A stretch of DNA of 64,000 nucleotides from an uncultured Clostridia bacterium (GTDB lineage Bacteria > Bacillota > Clostridia > Christensenellales > CAG-138), in NCBI GenBank assembly GCA_944366945.1, contig CALVWJ010000006.1, positions 39,088 to 103,087 of the forward strand, written 5' to 3'. Made by a program: the position numbers and the translations under genes. Positions within the stretch are counted from its first letter, which is position 1. Each line of letters opens with the position of its first letter. The notes under the pieces are model-generated. The model was given only the letters and a program-made list of their open reading frames with translations. It searched no databases and was not told the origin of the DNA. Below are positions 1 to 9,151 of this stretch, in pieces.

Positions 1-2
1 AC

Positions 3-488
3 CAGTCGCCCTGGTGGCAGTGGCCGCTTCTTATAAGGCCAATGTGGTATTATGTAGGCTATGATGTTACACCGGGCAATATTTCGACCATTTCTGCTAT
101 GGGCAATCCGGCCGTATGGTGGGTATGCTCGTTCGTATCGGTGGGTGTAATCTATTCGCTGTTGCGCAGGAAGCGCCGGTGCGATAAAACGCTTTTTGTG
201 CTCCTGGTTGGGCTTGGGGCAAATTACCTTCCATGGGCGCTGATCTCGCGCTGCACGTTCATCTATCACTTTTTTGCAAGTGTGCCGTTTATCCTGCTCA
301 TTACGGTTTACGCGCTGCAAAAGAAAGAGGAACAGGACGCGCGCTATGCAAAGCTGAAATGGATCTGGATGGCTGTGGCGTTTGCGCTGTTTGTGATGTT
401 CTATCCGGTTATTTCGGGTATGGAATGTTCGCGCGCCTATGTGAGCTTCCTTGAATGGCTGCCGAGTTGGACGTTTATGGGCGTATAA
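3..488 (+). CDS. Membrane protein mannosyltransferase (PMT family), C-terminal part
   Basis: The reading frame is open from the window edge, so the 5' part lies outside. The visible 161 residues begin with SPWWQWPLLIRP, a motif typical of the C-terminal membrane domain of dolichyl-phosphate-mannose-protein mannosyltransferases (GT39), followed by several hydrophobic helices and charged loops such as RRKRRCDK. Family members are integral membrane glycosyltransferases using a polyprenyl-phosphate sugar donor; the acceptor cannot be told from this fragment. The gtrA gene follows after 14 bases with its own ribosome binding site, so the two are probably co-transcribed and both concern surface glycosylation. 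The Met at base 42 is internal, not the start. Confidence 0.75.
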   Translation, partial: QSPWWQWPLLIRPMWYYVGYDVTPGNISTISAMGNPAVWWVCSFVSVGVIYSLLRRKRRCDKTLFVLLVGLGANYLPWALISRCTFIYHFFASVPFILLITVYALQKKEEQDARYAKLKWIWMAVAFALFVMFYPVISGMECSRAYVSFLEWLPSWTFMGV

Positions 489-502
489 AGGGAGATGAGC
501 CA

Positions 503-976
503 ATGAAGAAGGAAAACATCTGGCAGTTTTTGAAATTCGCTGTTGTGGGCGTGCTAAATACGGTTGTTGATTTTTTGGTATTTCAGCTTTTGAATTTAAC
601 GCTTGGCTGGATGTATGTGGCGCAAGTGATAGGTTATTCCGCCGGTGTGCTCAATAGCTATTTCTGGAACAGTAGATGGACGTTTCGCAAGGAACACAAG
701 CGCAGTGCGCGTGAAGCGGCCTCGTTTTTAGTCGTCAATCTTGTTTCCCTGGGCGTTTCGTTGGGCGTTTTGTGGGCTTGCAAAAACCTGCTTGGCATCA
801 CGGATGCATGGGTAGCAGGCTGGGTACCGGCATGGCTTGGTGGCTTTGTGAAAGGGGATACGGTTGCAAAGCTCATCGCTACGCCTTGCGCGATCGTGGT
901 GAATTTCATCGGGAACAAGCTTTTTGTGTTTCGTGCACAGCCGAATGATGAACAAACGGGGCATCAAAAGCAATAA
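503..976 (+). CDS. GtrA family membrane protein
   Basis: 157 residues with four predicted membrane helices. The N-terminal part (FLKFAVVGVLNTVVDFLVF) is the GtrA hallmark, with the usual later NSYFWNSRWTF and C-terminal NFIGNKLFVF motifs. GtrA proteins are thought to move polyprenyl-phosphate-linked sugars across the membrane for surface glycosylation. Start chosen at MKKENIW because it follows GGGAGA at the right distance; the frame extends upstream without a better site. It lies just behind a mannosyltransferase gene, which fits a lipid-linked sugar donor role. The substrate is not evident. Confidence 0.88.
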   Translation: MKKENIWQFLKFAVVGVLNTVVDFLVFQLLNLTLGWMYVAQVIGYSAGVLNSYFWNSRWTFRKEHKRSAREAASFLVVNLVSLGVSLGVLWACKNLLGITDAWVAGWVPAWLGGFVKGDTVAKLIATPCAIVVNFIGNKLFVFRAQPNDEQTGHQKQ

Positions 977-1020
977 GGAAAGAGAACTGAGCGGCACGGA
1001 ATCTTGAAGGGGGAAAGACC

Positions 1021-2562
1021 ATGCTGTCCAAAATCAAAAGTTACGGGCTCATGGGGATGGAAGGCTTCCCGGTTATGGTAGAAGTCTACGTTTCTAATGG
1101 ACTTCCATCCTATGATACGGTCGGCCTGCCGGATGCAGCAGTGCGCGAATCGAGAGAGCGCGTGCGAGCCGCCATCCGCAACAGCGGCTTGGAGTTCCCT
1201 GCAAAGCGCGTTACGGTCAACCTGGCGCCGGCAGACTTGCGCAAGGAAGGCTCCATGTATGACCTGCCCATTGCGATTGGCCTGCTCGCTGCTACGGAAC
1301 AAATCCAAAATGATGCGCTTGCACAGGAATGCCTTTTCCTCGGCGAGCTTGCGCTCGATGGAACCGTGCGTAGTGTTTCTGGCGTTCTGCCGATGGTCAT
1401 CGGAGCGTATGCACAGGGCGTGCGCAAGGTTGTTGTCCCCTTGGAGAACGCTAAGGAGGCATCCTTGATTGCTGGCGTGCGCGTATATGCGGCTGAAACG
1501 CTTAAACGTGTTGTAGATTTCCTAAATGGGGCCGAACCGCTTCCCGTTGTTCCAACATGCAAATGGGATAGAACAAAGGTCTCCTATCCGATGGATTTCG
1601 CAGACATCAAGGGGCAGCAGGGTGCGAAGCGCGCGGCAGAGATTGCCGTAGCGGGTGGGCATAACCTGCTTCTGGTCGGTACGCCTGGAAGTGGGAAAAC
1701 CATGCTCGCGCGCAGCATTCCATCGATTTTGCCGGAGCTGACATTTGAAGAGGCGCTTGAAATCACGAAAATCCATTCCATAGCGGGTACGCTTGCGGGT
1801 TCGGAAGGCATGGTTTCTGAACGGCCGTTTCGCGCGCCGCACCATTCCGCGTCCACTGCGTCGCTAATTGGCGGCGGGCAACGCGCTATGCCAGGGGAGA
1901 TCAGCCTTGCGCATTACGGGGTGCTCTTCCTGGATGAGTTCCCGGAATTCCGCAAGGATGCGCTTGAAGCGCTGCGCCAGCCAATGGAGGATGGAAGCGT
2001 AACGATTGCGCGCGCCGCAGTGCGCTCCACATACCCTGCGGATTTTATGCTCGTAGCAGCAATGAATCCTTGCCCCTGCGGCAATTATGGTTCGCGCACG
2101 GCGCCCTGCCGGTGCACGCAGCAGCAAATTGCCCGCTATCTGGGGAGGATCAGCGGGCCGTTGCTGGACAGGATTGACCTACATGTAGAGATGAGCGAAG
2201 TTGGCTACGACGACATTGCCTCGCGGCAGGCGGGAGAGCCATCGGAAACCGTTCGGGCACGGGTCAATGCCGCAAGGCAAATCCAGGCGGAACGCTACCG
2301 GGAGGAAGGCATCCTGTTTAATGCGCAGCTTACAAGCCGGATGGCCATGCAATATTGCACGCTGGATGCGCGGGCTGAGGCGTTGCTGCGCAAGGCATTT
2401 GCAACGCTTAAGCTCAGCGCGCGTGCTTATACGCGCGTCCTTAAAGTGGCGCGCACCATTGCCGACCTGGAGGGCAGCAGGATCATCTGCGCGCATCATG
2501 TTGGGGAAGCAGTGCAATACCGCAGCTTAGAGAGCAAATACTGGGGAGAGATACGCCGATGA
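1021..2562 (+). CDS. YifB/ComM-type Mg-chelatase-like AAA+ ATPase
   Basis: 513 residues. The N-terminal Lon-like domain (about 20-150) carries VGLPDAAVRESRERVRAA; the AAA+ domain has Walker A GTPGSGKT near residue 219 and Walker B-type FLDEFPEF; a Mg_chelatase C-terminal domain follows. This is the ComM family, in which E. coli/Vibrio ComM is a hexameric branch-migration helicase acting in natural transformation. The gene overlaps dprA by 4 bases (ATGA), and DprA is the recombination mediator for incoming single-stranded DNA, so the pair fits DNA uptake or recombination. A GGGGGAAAGACC leader precedes the start. Length is normal for the family. Confidence 0.93.
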   Translation: MLSKIKSYGLMGMEGFPVMVEVYVSNGLPSYDTVGLPDAAVRESRERVRAAIRNSGLEFPAKRVTVNLAPADLRKEGSMYDLPIAIGLLAATEQIQNDALAQECLFLGELALDGTVRSVSGVLPMVIGAYAQGVRKVVVPLENAKEASLIAGVRVYAAETLKRVVDFLNGAEPLPVVPTCKWDRTKVSYPMDFADIKGQQGAKRAAEIAVAGGHNLLLVGTPGSGKTMLARSIPSILPELTFEEALEITKIHSIAGTLAGSEGMVSERPFRAPHHSASTASLIGGGQRAMPGEISLAHYGVLFLDEFPEFRKDALEALRQPMEDGSVTIARAAVRSTYPADFMLVAAMNPCPCGNYGSRTAPCRCTQQQIARYLGRISGPLLDRIDLHVEMSEVGYDDIASRQAGEPSETVRARVNAARQIQAERYREEGILFNAQLTSRMAMQYCTLDARAEALLRKAFATLKLSARAYTRVLKVARTIADLEGSRIICAHHVGEAVQYRSLESKYWGEIRR

Positions 2563-3674
2563 AATTGGAATACAGCGAACGGGAACGCGATCTGCTCTGG
2601 CTTGGGTTTGTGCTTGGGCCGGGAGCGAAACGGTATGAAAAGGTTCTTTCGGCGTTTGAGGGCGATGCGCACGCTGCATACGAAGCAGCACGCAGACATG
2701 ATTTTTCACCTGCCTGTGGCTTAAAAGATGAATCTCTGGAGAGAATTTATGCGAGCGCAAATGAGCGCTTTTTAAACGGCTGCTTCAAGCGCCTCCAAGC
2801 GCTTGATATTTCCGCGGCAACGATAGAATCTCCGGAATACCCAAACTTGCTTAAGGAGATTTATGATCCGCCTCCGGTGCTGTATTATCGGGGCGCATTG
2901 CGTTCGGAGCCTGCATTGCCCATCGCAGTGGTAGGCTCACGCGCTCCTACGGAATACGGGCGGAAGCTTGCGCATACGCTTACGCAGACGCTGGCGGAAA
3001 ATGGCGCATGCATTGTTTCGGGGCTTGCATATGGCATAGATTGCATCGCAGCGCTTGGCGCGCTCGCCGTAGGCGAGAACCCATATCCTACTGTGGCCGT
3101 GCTGGGCTGCGGGGCCGATCTTGTCTATCCGGCAGGCAACCGGGATATTTATGAACGCATCATTGCTCGCGGTGCAGTGGTGTCCGAATTCCTGCCGGGC
3201 ACAAAAGCACGCCCTGCGTTTTTTCCGATGCGCAACCGCATCATCAGCGGCCTTTCGCGCGGCGTTGTGGTTGTGGAGGCAGCGGAAAAAAGTGGGACTT
3301 TGATCACGGTAGACTGTGCGCTGGAACAAGGGCGGGATGTATTTGCATTTCCCGGCCGTATAACGGATTTAAAAAGCGCGGGTACCAATGCGCTTTTGCA
3401 TGATGGGCAGGCCAAGTTCACGCTTGGCGCGGAGGATGTCTTGGAAGAATATGGGGGAATGCGCACGGCCCCAACACCTATTTCACCCAGCGCAAACGCG
3501 CTTCCGCCAGAGCAGTCAGCGATTCTAAGGCTTCTCTTGGAAGGCGAGCGGAGTTTTGACGAATTGTGTGAATTGACTGGCTTTTCTGTCCCGCTTTTAA
3601 ATTCTTCCTTGACAGAGATGGAATTTTCGGGAATAATTAAGCAATCGCCTGGAAGGGTGTATAGCAGTATATGA
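2559..3674 (+). CDS. dprA: DNA processing protein DprA
   Basis: 371 residues. The Rossmann-like core includes VVGSRAPTEYGRK, SGLAYGIDCIA and later GAVVSEFLPGT, the signature of DprA/Smf. The C-terminal 60 residues form the winged-helix DprA_WH domain. DprA binds single-stranded DNA and loads RecA during transformation; it is also widespread in species not known to be competent. Start overlaps the yifB stop in an ATGA arrangement, indicating translational coupling. topA follows 34 bases later, the usual Firmicutes order. Confidence 0.95.
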   Translation: MKLEYSERERDLLWLGFVLGPGAKRYEKVLSAFEGDAHAAYEAARRHDFSPACGLKDESLERIYASANERFLNGCFKRLQALDISAATIESPEYPNLLKEIYDPPPVLYYRGALRSEPALPIAVVGSRAPTEYGRKLAHTLTQTLAENGACIVSGLAYGIDCIAALGALAVGENPYPTVAVLGCGADLVYPAGNRDIYERIIARGAVVSEFLPGTKARPAFFPMRNRIISGLSRGVVVVEAAEKSGTLITVDCALEQGRDVFAFPGRITDLKSAGTNALLHDGQAKFTLGAEDVLEEYGGMRTAPTPISPSANALPPEQSAILRLLLEGERSFDELCELTGFSVPLLNSSLTEMEFSGIIKQSPGRVYSSI

Positions 3675-3708
3675 AGCGCGTTTTGGAAAAAACGCTGGAG
3701 GTAACGGA

Positions 3709-5820
3709 ATGTCCGAAAATCTTGTGATTGTCGAGTCGCCTGCCAAGGCAAAGACGATCGGAAAATTTTTAGGTGGCGGGTATAAGGTAATCGCATCCAA
3801 CGGCCATGTGCGAGATCTGCCCAAAAGCCAGCTTGGCGTTGATGTTGAGCATAATTTTACGCCCAAATATATTACCCTGCGCGGCAGGGGAGATGTGCTG
3901 GAACGCATTCGAAAAGAAGCGAAAAACGCAAAGACCGTTTATCTTGCGACCGACCCGGATATGGAGGGCGAGGCCATCTCTTGGCACCTCGCACAGATTC
4001 TCAAGTTGGATCTAAACTCCAAGTGCCGCATTGTTTTCAATGAGATTACTTCCGGAACAGTGAAGAAATCTGTGAAAGCAGCACGCGCCATCGACATGGA
4101 CCTTGTGGACGCACAGCAGGCACGCCGCGTGCTGGATCGGCTTGTAGGCTATAGTATCAGCCCCATCCTTTGGGCAAAAGTGCGCAAGGGGCTTTCGGCA
4201 GGGCGTGTGCAATCCGTGGCGACACGCATCCTCTGCGATCGGGAACAAGAGATCATGGATTTCGTGAGCGAAGAGTATTGGACGGTTTCCGCAATGCTCC
4301 GGCATAAGGGCGTGCGCAAGCCGATTGAAGCGAAATTTTACGGATTTCATGGGAAAAAGACGGAACTGCACAATGAGAGCGAAGCGGATGAGGCGATCGC
4401 TCGTGCGTCCAAAGGCGATTTTGTTGTAACGGAACGCAAGGTGGCTGAAAAGGTGCGCAGCGCGCCCGCTCCATTTACCACAAGCAGCCTACAGCAGGAG
4501 GCTTCACGCAAGCTGGGCTTTACCGCGAAGCTGACCATGCTCGTTGCACAGCAGCTTTATGAAGGCGTAGACCTGCAGGGCAAGGGCGCAACAGGATTGA
4601 TTACCTACATGCGTACTGACTCCGTGCGCATTGCGGATGAAGCCCAGAAGCAGGCGCTTTCGGAAATCAAGGCGCAGTATGGGGAAAAATATGTCCCGGC
4701 TAAGCCAAATGTGTTTAAAGGCCGCAAGGGCGCGCAGGATGCACATGAAGCGATCCGACCCGCGAATGTGTCCCTTACGCCACAGGCGGTAAAAGATTCG
4801 CTTTCCACCCAGCAGTATAAACTCTATAAGCTTATTTATGAACGTTTCCTTGCAAGCCAGATGGCACCGGCCGTGTTTGAAACGAATACCGTTACGTTCG
4901 ATGCAAACGGCTGCACGTTCCGTGCCAATGGCGTGCGCACCATTTTTGATGGCTACACGGCGGTTTATTTGGAAGGGAAGGACGAAGTCCAGGAAAAGGA
5001 TGTAACGCTGCCCGAACTTGCAGAAGGCGAAAAGCTTGCGTTGCAAAAGCTTGATAAGGAGCAGAAGTTTACCCAGCCGCCACCGCGCTATACGGAAGCT
5101 ACGCTTGTCAAAACTTTGGAAGAACGTGGCATTGGCCGGCCGAGTACGTATTCGCCCACGATTTCAACGATCCTTGAGCGCGGCTATGTGCGGCGGGAGA
5201 AGAAACAGCTCATCCCAACGGAACTTGGCTTTATTGTAACGCAGATTATGAAAGCCAATTTCGAGGATATTGTGGATGTAAAGTTTACGGCGGACATGGA
5301 GAGCAAGCTTGACCTCATTAAGGATGGCGAACAGGAATGGACGGACGTGATCCGTGAATTCTATGGCCCGTTTGAGCACAGCGTGGAACAGGCGGCTGCA
5401 ACCATTGAGAAGGTGGTTGTGCCGGATGAGGTTTCGGATGTGCAATGTGAAAAATGTGGTGCGATGATGGTTTATAAGATGGGGCGTTTCGGCAAGTTCC
5501 TGGCATGCCCCAACTTTCCGGAATGCCGGAATACAAAGGCAATCGTAGAAAAGATCGACGTTCCCTGCCCCAAGTGCGGCGCGGCGCTCATTAAACGCAA
5601 ATCCAAACGTGGCAGGCCGTTTTATGGTTGCGAGCGCTATCCGGAATGCGACTTTGTATCATGGGATAAACCGGTAAAAGACAAATGCCCCAAATGTGGT
5701 TCCATGATGGTGAGCAAGGCGGGGCAGCATGGTGCATATACGATGTGCACAAACAAGGATTGCGGTTTCGTGGCCCGCCCGGCAAAACGGGAGGATGGGG
5801 AGAATAAGGATGAAGAATGA
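3709..5820 (+). CDS. topA: DNA topoisomerase I
   Basis: 703 residues, normal for the family. The N-terminal TOPRIM domain begins NLVIVESPAKAKTIGKFL, with the acidic DPDMEGEAI motif. The active-site tyrosine is Tyr300 in TYMRTDS. The C-terminus carries three four-cysteine zinc-ribbon modules (from about residue 578), each starting CEKCG or CPKCG. The enzyme relaxes negative supercoils by a transient 5'-phosphotyrosine break. A GGAGG ribosome binding site precedes the ATG. The end overlaps trmFO by 11 bases. Confidence 0.98.
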   Translation: MSENLVIVESPAKAKTIGKFLGGGYKVIASNGHVRDLPKSQLGVDVEHNFTPKYITLRGRGDVLERIRKEAKNAKTVYLATDPDMEGEAISWHLAQILKLDLNSKCRIVFNEITSGTVKKSVKAARAIDMDLVDAQQARRVLDRLVGYSISPILWAKVRKGLSAGRVQSVATRILCDREQEIMDFVSEEYWTVSAMLRHKGVRKPIEAKFYGFHGKKTELHNESEADEAIARASKGDFVVTERKVAEKVRSAPAPFTTSSLQQEASRKLGFTAKLTMLVAQQLYEGVDLQGKGATGLITYMRTDSVRIADEAQKQALSEIKAQYGEKYVPAKPNVFKGRKGAQDAHEAIRPANVSLTPQAVKDSLSTQQYKLYKLIYERFLASQMAPAVFETNTVTFDANGCTFRANGVRTIFDGYTAVYLEGKDEVQEKDVTLPELAEGEKLALQKLDKEQKFTQPPPRYTEATLVKTLEERGIGRPSTYSPTISTILERGYVRREKKQLIPTELGFIVTQIMKANFEDIVDVKFTADMESKLDLIKDGEQEWTDVIREFYGPFEHSVEQAAATIEKVVVPDEVSDVQCEKCGAMMVYKMGRFGKFLACPNFPECRNTKAIVEKIDVPCPKCGAALIKRKSKRGRPFYGCERYPECDFVSWDKPVKDKCPKCGSMMVSKAGQHGAYTMCTNKDCGFVARPAKREDGENKDEE

Positions 5821-7117
5821 CCGCGTCACGGTGCTTGGCGCCGGGCTCGCGGGGTGCGAGGCCGCGTTTCAGCTTGCTGAGCGCGGCATCGCTGTATCGC
5901 TAGTGGAGATGCGTCCTCACCGGCGTTCCCCCGCGCATAAAACGGATTTGTTTGGGGAGCTTGTCTGCTCCAATTCCCTCCGTTCGGATCGTTTGCAGAA
6001 TGGCGCCGGGCTTTTAAAAGAAGAGATGCGATGCTTAAAATCGCTTATTGTATCCGTAGCGGATGAAACGCGCGTGCCGGCAGGCGGTGCGCTTGCGGTG
6101 GACCGCACGCGCTTTGCAGCGCTTGTAACGGAGCGCATTCGGAACCATCCGAATATCATGGTGGTGGAAGCGGAGGCGGAAGCACTCCCGGAGCCACCTG
6201 CCATTGTGGCAACCGGCCCTTTGACGGATGGATCTCTTTTGCAAAGCATTGAGGATTTCCTTGGGGAAGGCCTGCACTTTTATGATGCAGCTGCGCCGGT
6301 TGTCCTCAAGGAGTCTCTCGATATGTCCCGCGTCTTTGAAGCTTCGCGCTATGATCGCGGGGGCGGCGATTACTTAAACTGCCCGATGACGGAGGATGCA
6401 TATTTTGCGTTTGTCCACGCGCTTATCGCGGCGGAAACGGTGCAGCTGCATGCCTTTGAAACACCGAAGGTATTTGAGGGGTGTATGCCCATTGAGATCA
6501 TGGCAAAACGTGGGGATAGGACGCTTGCCTTTGGCCCCTTGCGGCCGGTTGGCCTTTCTGATCCGCGAACAGGCCTTAGACCGTTTGCCGTGGTGCAACT
6601 TCGGCAGGATGACGCGGCAGGTACGCTTTATAATATCGTTGGGTTCCAAACGAACCTCAAATTTGGAGAGCAGCGCCGCGTATTTGGCATGATTCCGGGC
6701 CTTGAACATGCTGAGTTTGTTCGGTATGGGGTCATGCACCGGAATACCTTCCTAAATTCGCCCGGAAAGCTTGATCCATGGTATCAAGTTAAAGCGCGGG
6801 AAGGGCTATATTTTGCAGGACAAATCACGGGGGTGGAAGGCTACATCGAAAGCGCAGCAAGCGGCATGGTTGCCGGGATTGATCTTGCGCGAAAGCTTTT
6901 AGGTAAACCGCGCATAGAGTTTACTGCGCAAACAGCGCTTGGCGCGCTCGGCACCTACGTTTCCAGCTATGTGGGCAAGGAGTTCCAGCCCATGAATATC
7001 AGCTTTGGCATCATTGAAGGACTTCCAAACCCGCCTCGTAATAAGCAGGAGCGGTATACGCGCATTGCGGAACGTTCGCTGGCCCGAATAAGGCAAATTG
7101 CGCTAGATTGCGAATAA
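5810..7117 (+). CDS. trmFO: Methylenetetrahydrofolate-tRNA-(uracil-5-)-methyltransferase TrmFO
   Basis: 435 residues. The N-terminal FAD-binding motif is VLGAGLAGCEAAFQLAERG; further family signatures are EMRPH, ELVCSNSLRS and the C-terminal FAGQITGVEGYIESAASG. TrmFO makes m5U54 in tRNA using methylene-tetrahydrofolate and FAD, unlike SAM-dependent TrmA. The start at MKNDRVTVLG lies inside the last codons of topA; the frame extends further upstream but that part matches no TrmFO N-terminus. In many Firmicutes xerC follows trmFO; here hslV comes next after a 110-base gap. Confidence 0.97.
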   Translation: MKNDRVTVLGAGLAGCEAAFQLAERGIAVSLVEMRPHRRSPAHKTDLFGELVCSNSLRSDRLQNGAGLLKEEMRCLKSLIVSVADETRVPAGGALAVDRTRFAALVTERIRNHPNIMVVEAEAEALPEPPAIVATGPLTDGSLLQSIEDFLGEGLHFYDAAAPVVLKESLDMSRVFEASRYDRGGGDYLNCPMTEDAYFAFVHALIAAETVQLHAFETPKVFEGCMPIEIMAKRGDRTLAFGPLRPVGLSDPRTGLRPFAVVQLRQDDAAGTLYNIVGFQTNLKFGEQRRVFGMIPGLEHAEFVRYGVMHRNTFLNSPGKLDPWYQVKAREGLYFAGQITGVEGYIESAASGMVAGIDLARKLLGKPRIEFTAQTALGALGTYVSSYVGKEFQPMNISFGIIEGLPNPPRNKQERYTRIAERSLARIRQIALDCE

Positions 7118-7161
7118 ACTGTAAAGCATGCGCGAAAAACAGCCTCAAGTGGTGGAAAGTA

Positions 7162-7170
7162 TGATATGAT
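7162..7170 (+). promoter_or_regulatory. Possible extended -10 promoter for hslVU
   Basis: TGATATGAT is an extended -10 (TG-N-TATGAT) in the 110-base gap between trmFO and hslV. There is no convincing -35 hexamer; CTCAAG at 7144-7149 is the nearest and is poor. The gap suggests hslVU has its own start, but the assignment is tentative. Confidence 0.4.
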
Positions 7171-7227
7171 GAATAAAGATTTTCGCAGAATTAAGCTTCA
7201 AATGGAGAATGAAGGGGGGAAAACGAT

Positions 7228-7761
7228 ATGGGGCTGATGGGGACGACAATCGTGGCTGTGCGCCGGGATGGCAAATGCGCTGTTGCAGGCGATGGCCAAG
7301 TAACGCTTGGGGAAAAAACCATTATGAAGGCGCATGCCAAAAAGGTGCGCCGGCTATACCATAACCGTGTGGTTGTGGGATTTGCAGGCTCCGTTGCCGA
7401 TGCGTTTTCCCTTTCTGAACGTTTTGAGGCGAAGCTTGAGCAATATAGTGGAAGCTTGCGGCGGGCTGCTGTGTCGCTTGCGCAGGATTGGCGCAGCGAT
7501 AAAGCGATGCGTCAACTTGAGGCGATGCTGATTGCTGCGGACAAGGAAGAGCTTTTGATCATTTCCGGCACGGGTGAAGTGATTGATCCGGATGATGGCA
7601 TTGCCGCCATTGGTTCCGGGGGAATGTATGCTTTGGCGGCTGCGAAGGCGCTCAAGGAAAACACCGACCTTCAAGCAGCGGAAATCGCGCAGAAAGCGCT
7701 CCGCATTGCATCGGATATCTGCGTATTCACCAACGGGAACATCACGATGGAGGAAGTATAA
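7228..7761 (+). CDS. hslV: ATP-dependent protease proteolytic subunit HslV (ClpQ)
   Basis: 177 residues with a proteasome-type fold. A short leader MGLMG precedes TTIVAVRR; removal of the leader would expose the catalytic N-terminal threonine. The GDGQVTLG motif is diagnostic. HslV forms double hexameric rings fed by the HslU unfoldase. The ribosome binding site GAAGGGGGG lies upstream. The gene ends in TAATG shared with the hslU start, so the two subunits are translationally coupled. Confidence 0.96.
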   Translation: MGLMGTTIVAVRRDGKCAVAGDGQVTLGEKTIMKAHAKKVRRLYHNRVVVGFAGSVADAFSLSERFEAKLEQYSGSLRRAAVSLAQDWRSDKAMRQLEAMLIAADKEELLIISGTGEVIDPDDGIAAIGSGGMYALAAAKALKENTDLQAAEIAQKALRIASDICVFTNGNITMEEV

Positions 7762-9140
7762 TGCTGACGCCGCATGAAATCGTTGAAGCGCTGGATCGTT
7801 ATATCGTGGGCCAAAAGGAAGCAAAACGCGCGGTAGCGGTTGCACTGCGCAACCGTTACCGCCGGAGCCTCTTGGATCCGACGCTGCGGGAAGAAATTAC
7901 GCCCAAGAATATTATTATGATGGGACCCACTGGTGTTGGGAAAACCGAAATTGCAAGAAGGCTTGCCAAACTCGTAGATGCGCCGCTTGTAAAGGTGGAG
8001 GCAACCAAGTTTACAGAGGTCGGCTATGTTGGGCGTGACGTGGACTCCATGGTGCGCGATCTTGTGGAGGCATCAATTCGCCTTTGTAAGGATAAACGCA
8101 TGGCAGCCGTGCGCCTTGCGGCAGAAACCGCTGCAAACGAGCGGCTGATTGATTTGCTTGCGCCAGGAACAAAAAAGCAGGCAAGCGCACCGGTGAACCC
8201 ATTGCAGCTTCTGCTCGGAGGGAGCCAGCAGAGCGAACCTGCCCCCACAGAAGAGGAACAGGCGCAGCACCGCACCAAGCGCGAAACGGTTGCCGCGCAG
8301 TTGTATGCGGGGCAGTTGGAGGAAAAGATCGTGGAAATCGAGGTTGAGCAGGCAAATACCGGAAGCGATGCTATGCTCGCCATGGGGATTGACATCAATT
8401 TAAATGAAATGATGGGCGGCCTGCTCCCCAAACAGAAAAAGCGCCGCAGGGTAAGCGTGAAGGAAGCGCGCCGAATTCTGGCGCAGGAGGAAGCGGAAAA
8501 GCTCATCGATATGGATGATGTAACCCGCGAAGCCATTGAAAAGGCGGAGCAGGATGGGATTATTTTCATTGATGAAATTGATAAAATCGCAGGAGGCCAG
8601 CATGGGTCTGGCCCGGATGTTTCCCGCGAGGGCGTGCAGCGGGATATCCTGCCTATCGTGGAAGGATGTACAGTAAACACGAAATATGGGCCCGTTAAAA
8701 CCGATTTTATTCTGTTTATTGCAGCGGGCGCATTCCATGTTTCAAAAGTGTCCGATCTCATTCCAGAGCTGCAAGGGCGTTTCCCCATCCGCGTCAAGCT
8801 TTCCGCGCTTACCGAGGAGGATTACCGGCGCATCCTTTGCCAGCCGGAACACGCAATTACCAAGCAGTACGCAGCATTGCTTGAAACGGATAACGTAGCG
8901 CTCCAGTTTACAGAGGATGCGCTTTCGGCCATTGCGCATTATGCGCACCGGGCCAATGAAAGCAGCGAAAACATTGGAGCGCGCAGGCTGCATACGATTC
9001 TAGAAACGGTTTTGGATGATATTTCTTTCAACGCCAGCGGAGAGCATCCGCTTGTTAAGGTCGTTGTAGATGAAAACTATGTAAAGGAGCATCTGTCGGA
9101 TGAGTTCGACGGGGAGGATCTTGATAAGTTCATCCTCTGA
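7761..9140 (+). CDS. hslU: HslU (ClpY) AAA+ unfoldase
   Basis: 459 residues. It begins with the HslU signature [20 protein letters not shown]; Walker A is GPTGVGKT (residues 55-62); Walker B is [11 protein letters not shown]; the variable intermediate (I) domain lies between about 110 and 240 and contains a glutamine/glutamate-rich part. The sensor and arginine-finger region is near LQGRFPIRV. HslU unfolds substrates with ATP and threads them into HslV. In Bacillus codY follows; here a secreted hydrolase gene does. Confidence 0.97.
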   Translation: MLTPHEIVEALDRYIVGQKEAKRAVAVALRNRYRRSLLDPTLREEITPKNIIMMGPTGVGKTEIARRLAKLVDAPLVKVEATKFTEVGYVGRDVDSMVRDLVEASIRLCKDKRMAAVRLAAETAANERLIDLLAPGTKKQASAPVNPLQLLLGGSQQSEPAPTEEEQAQHRTKRETVAAQLYAGQLEEKIVEIEVEQANTGSDAMLAMGIDINLNEMMGGLLPKQKKRRRVSVKEARRILAQEEAEKLIDMDDVTREAIEKAEQDGIIFIDEIDKIAGGQHGSGPDVSREGVQRDILPIVEGCTVNTKYGPVKTDFILFIAAGAFHVSKVSDLIPELQGRFPIRVKLSALTEEDYRRILCQPEHAITKQYAALLETDNVALQFTEDALSAIAHYAHRANESSENIGARRLHTILETVLDDISFNASGEHPLVKVVVDENYVKEHLSDEFDGEDLDKFIL

Positions 9141-9151
9141 CCCCAACCGCT

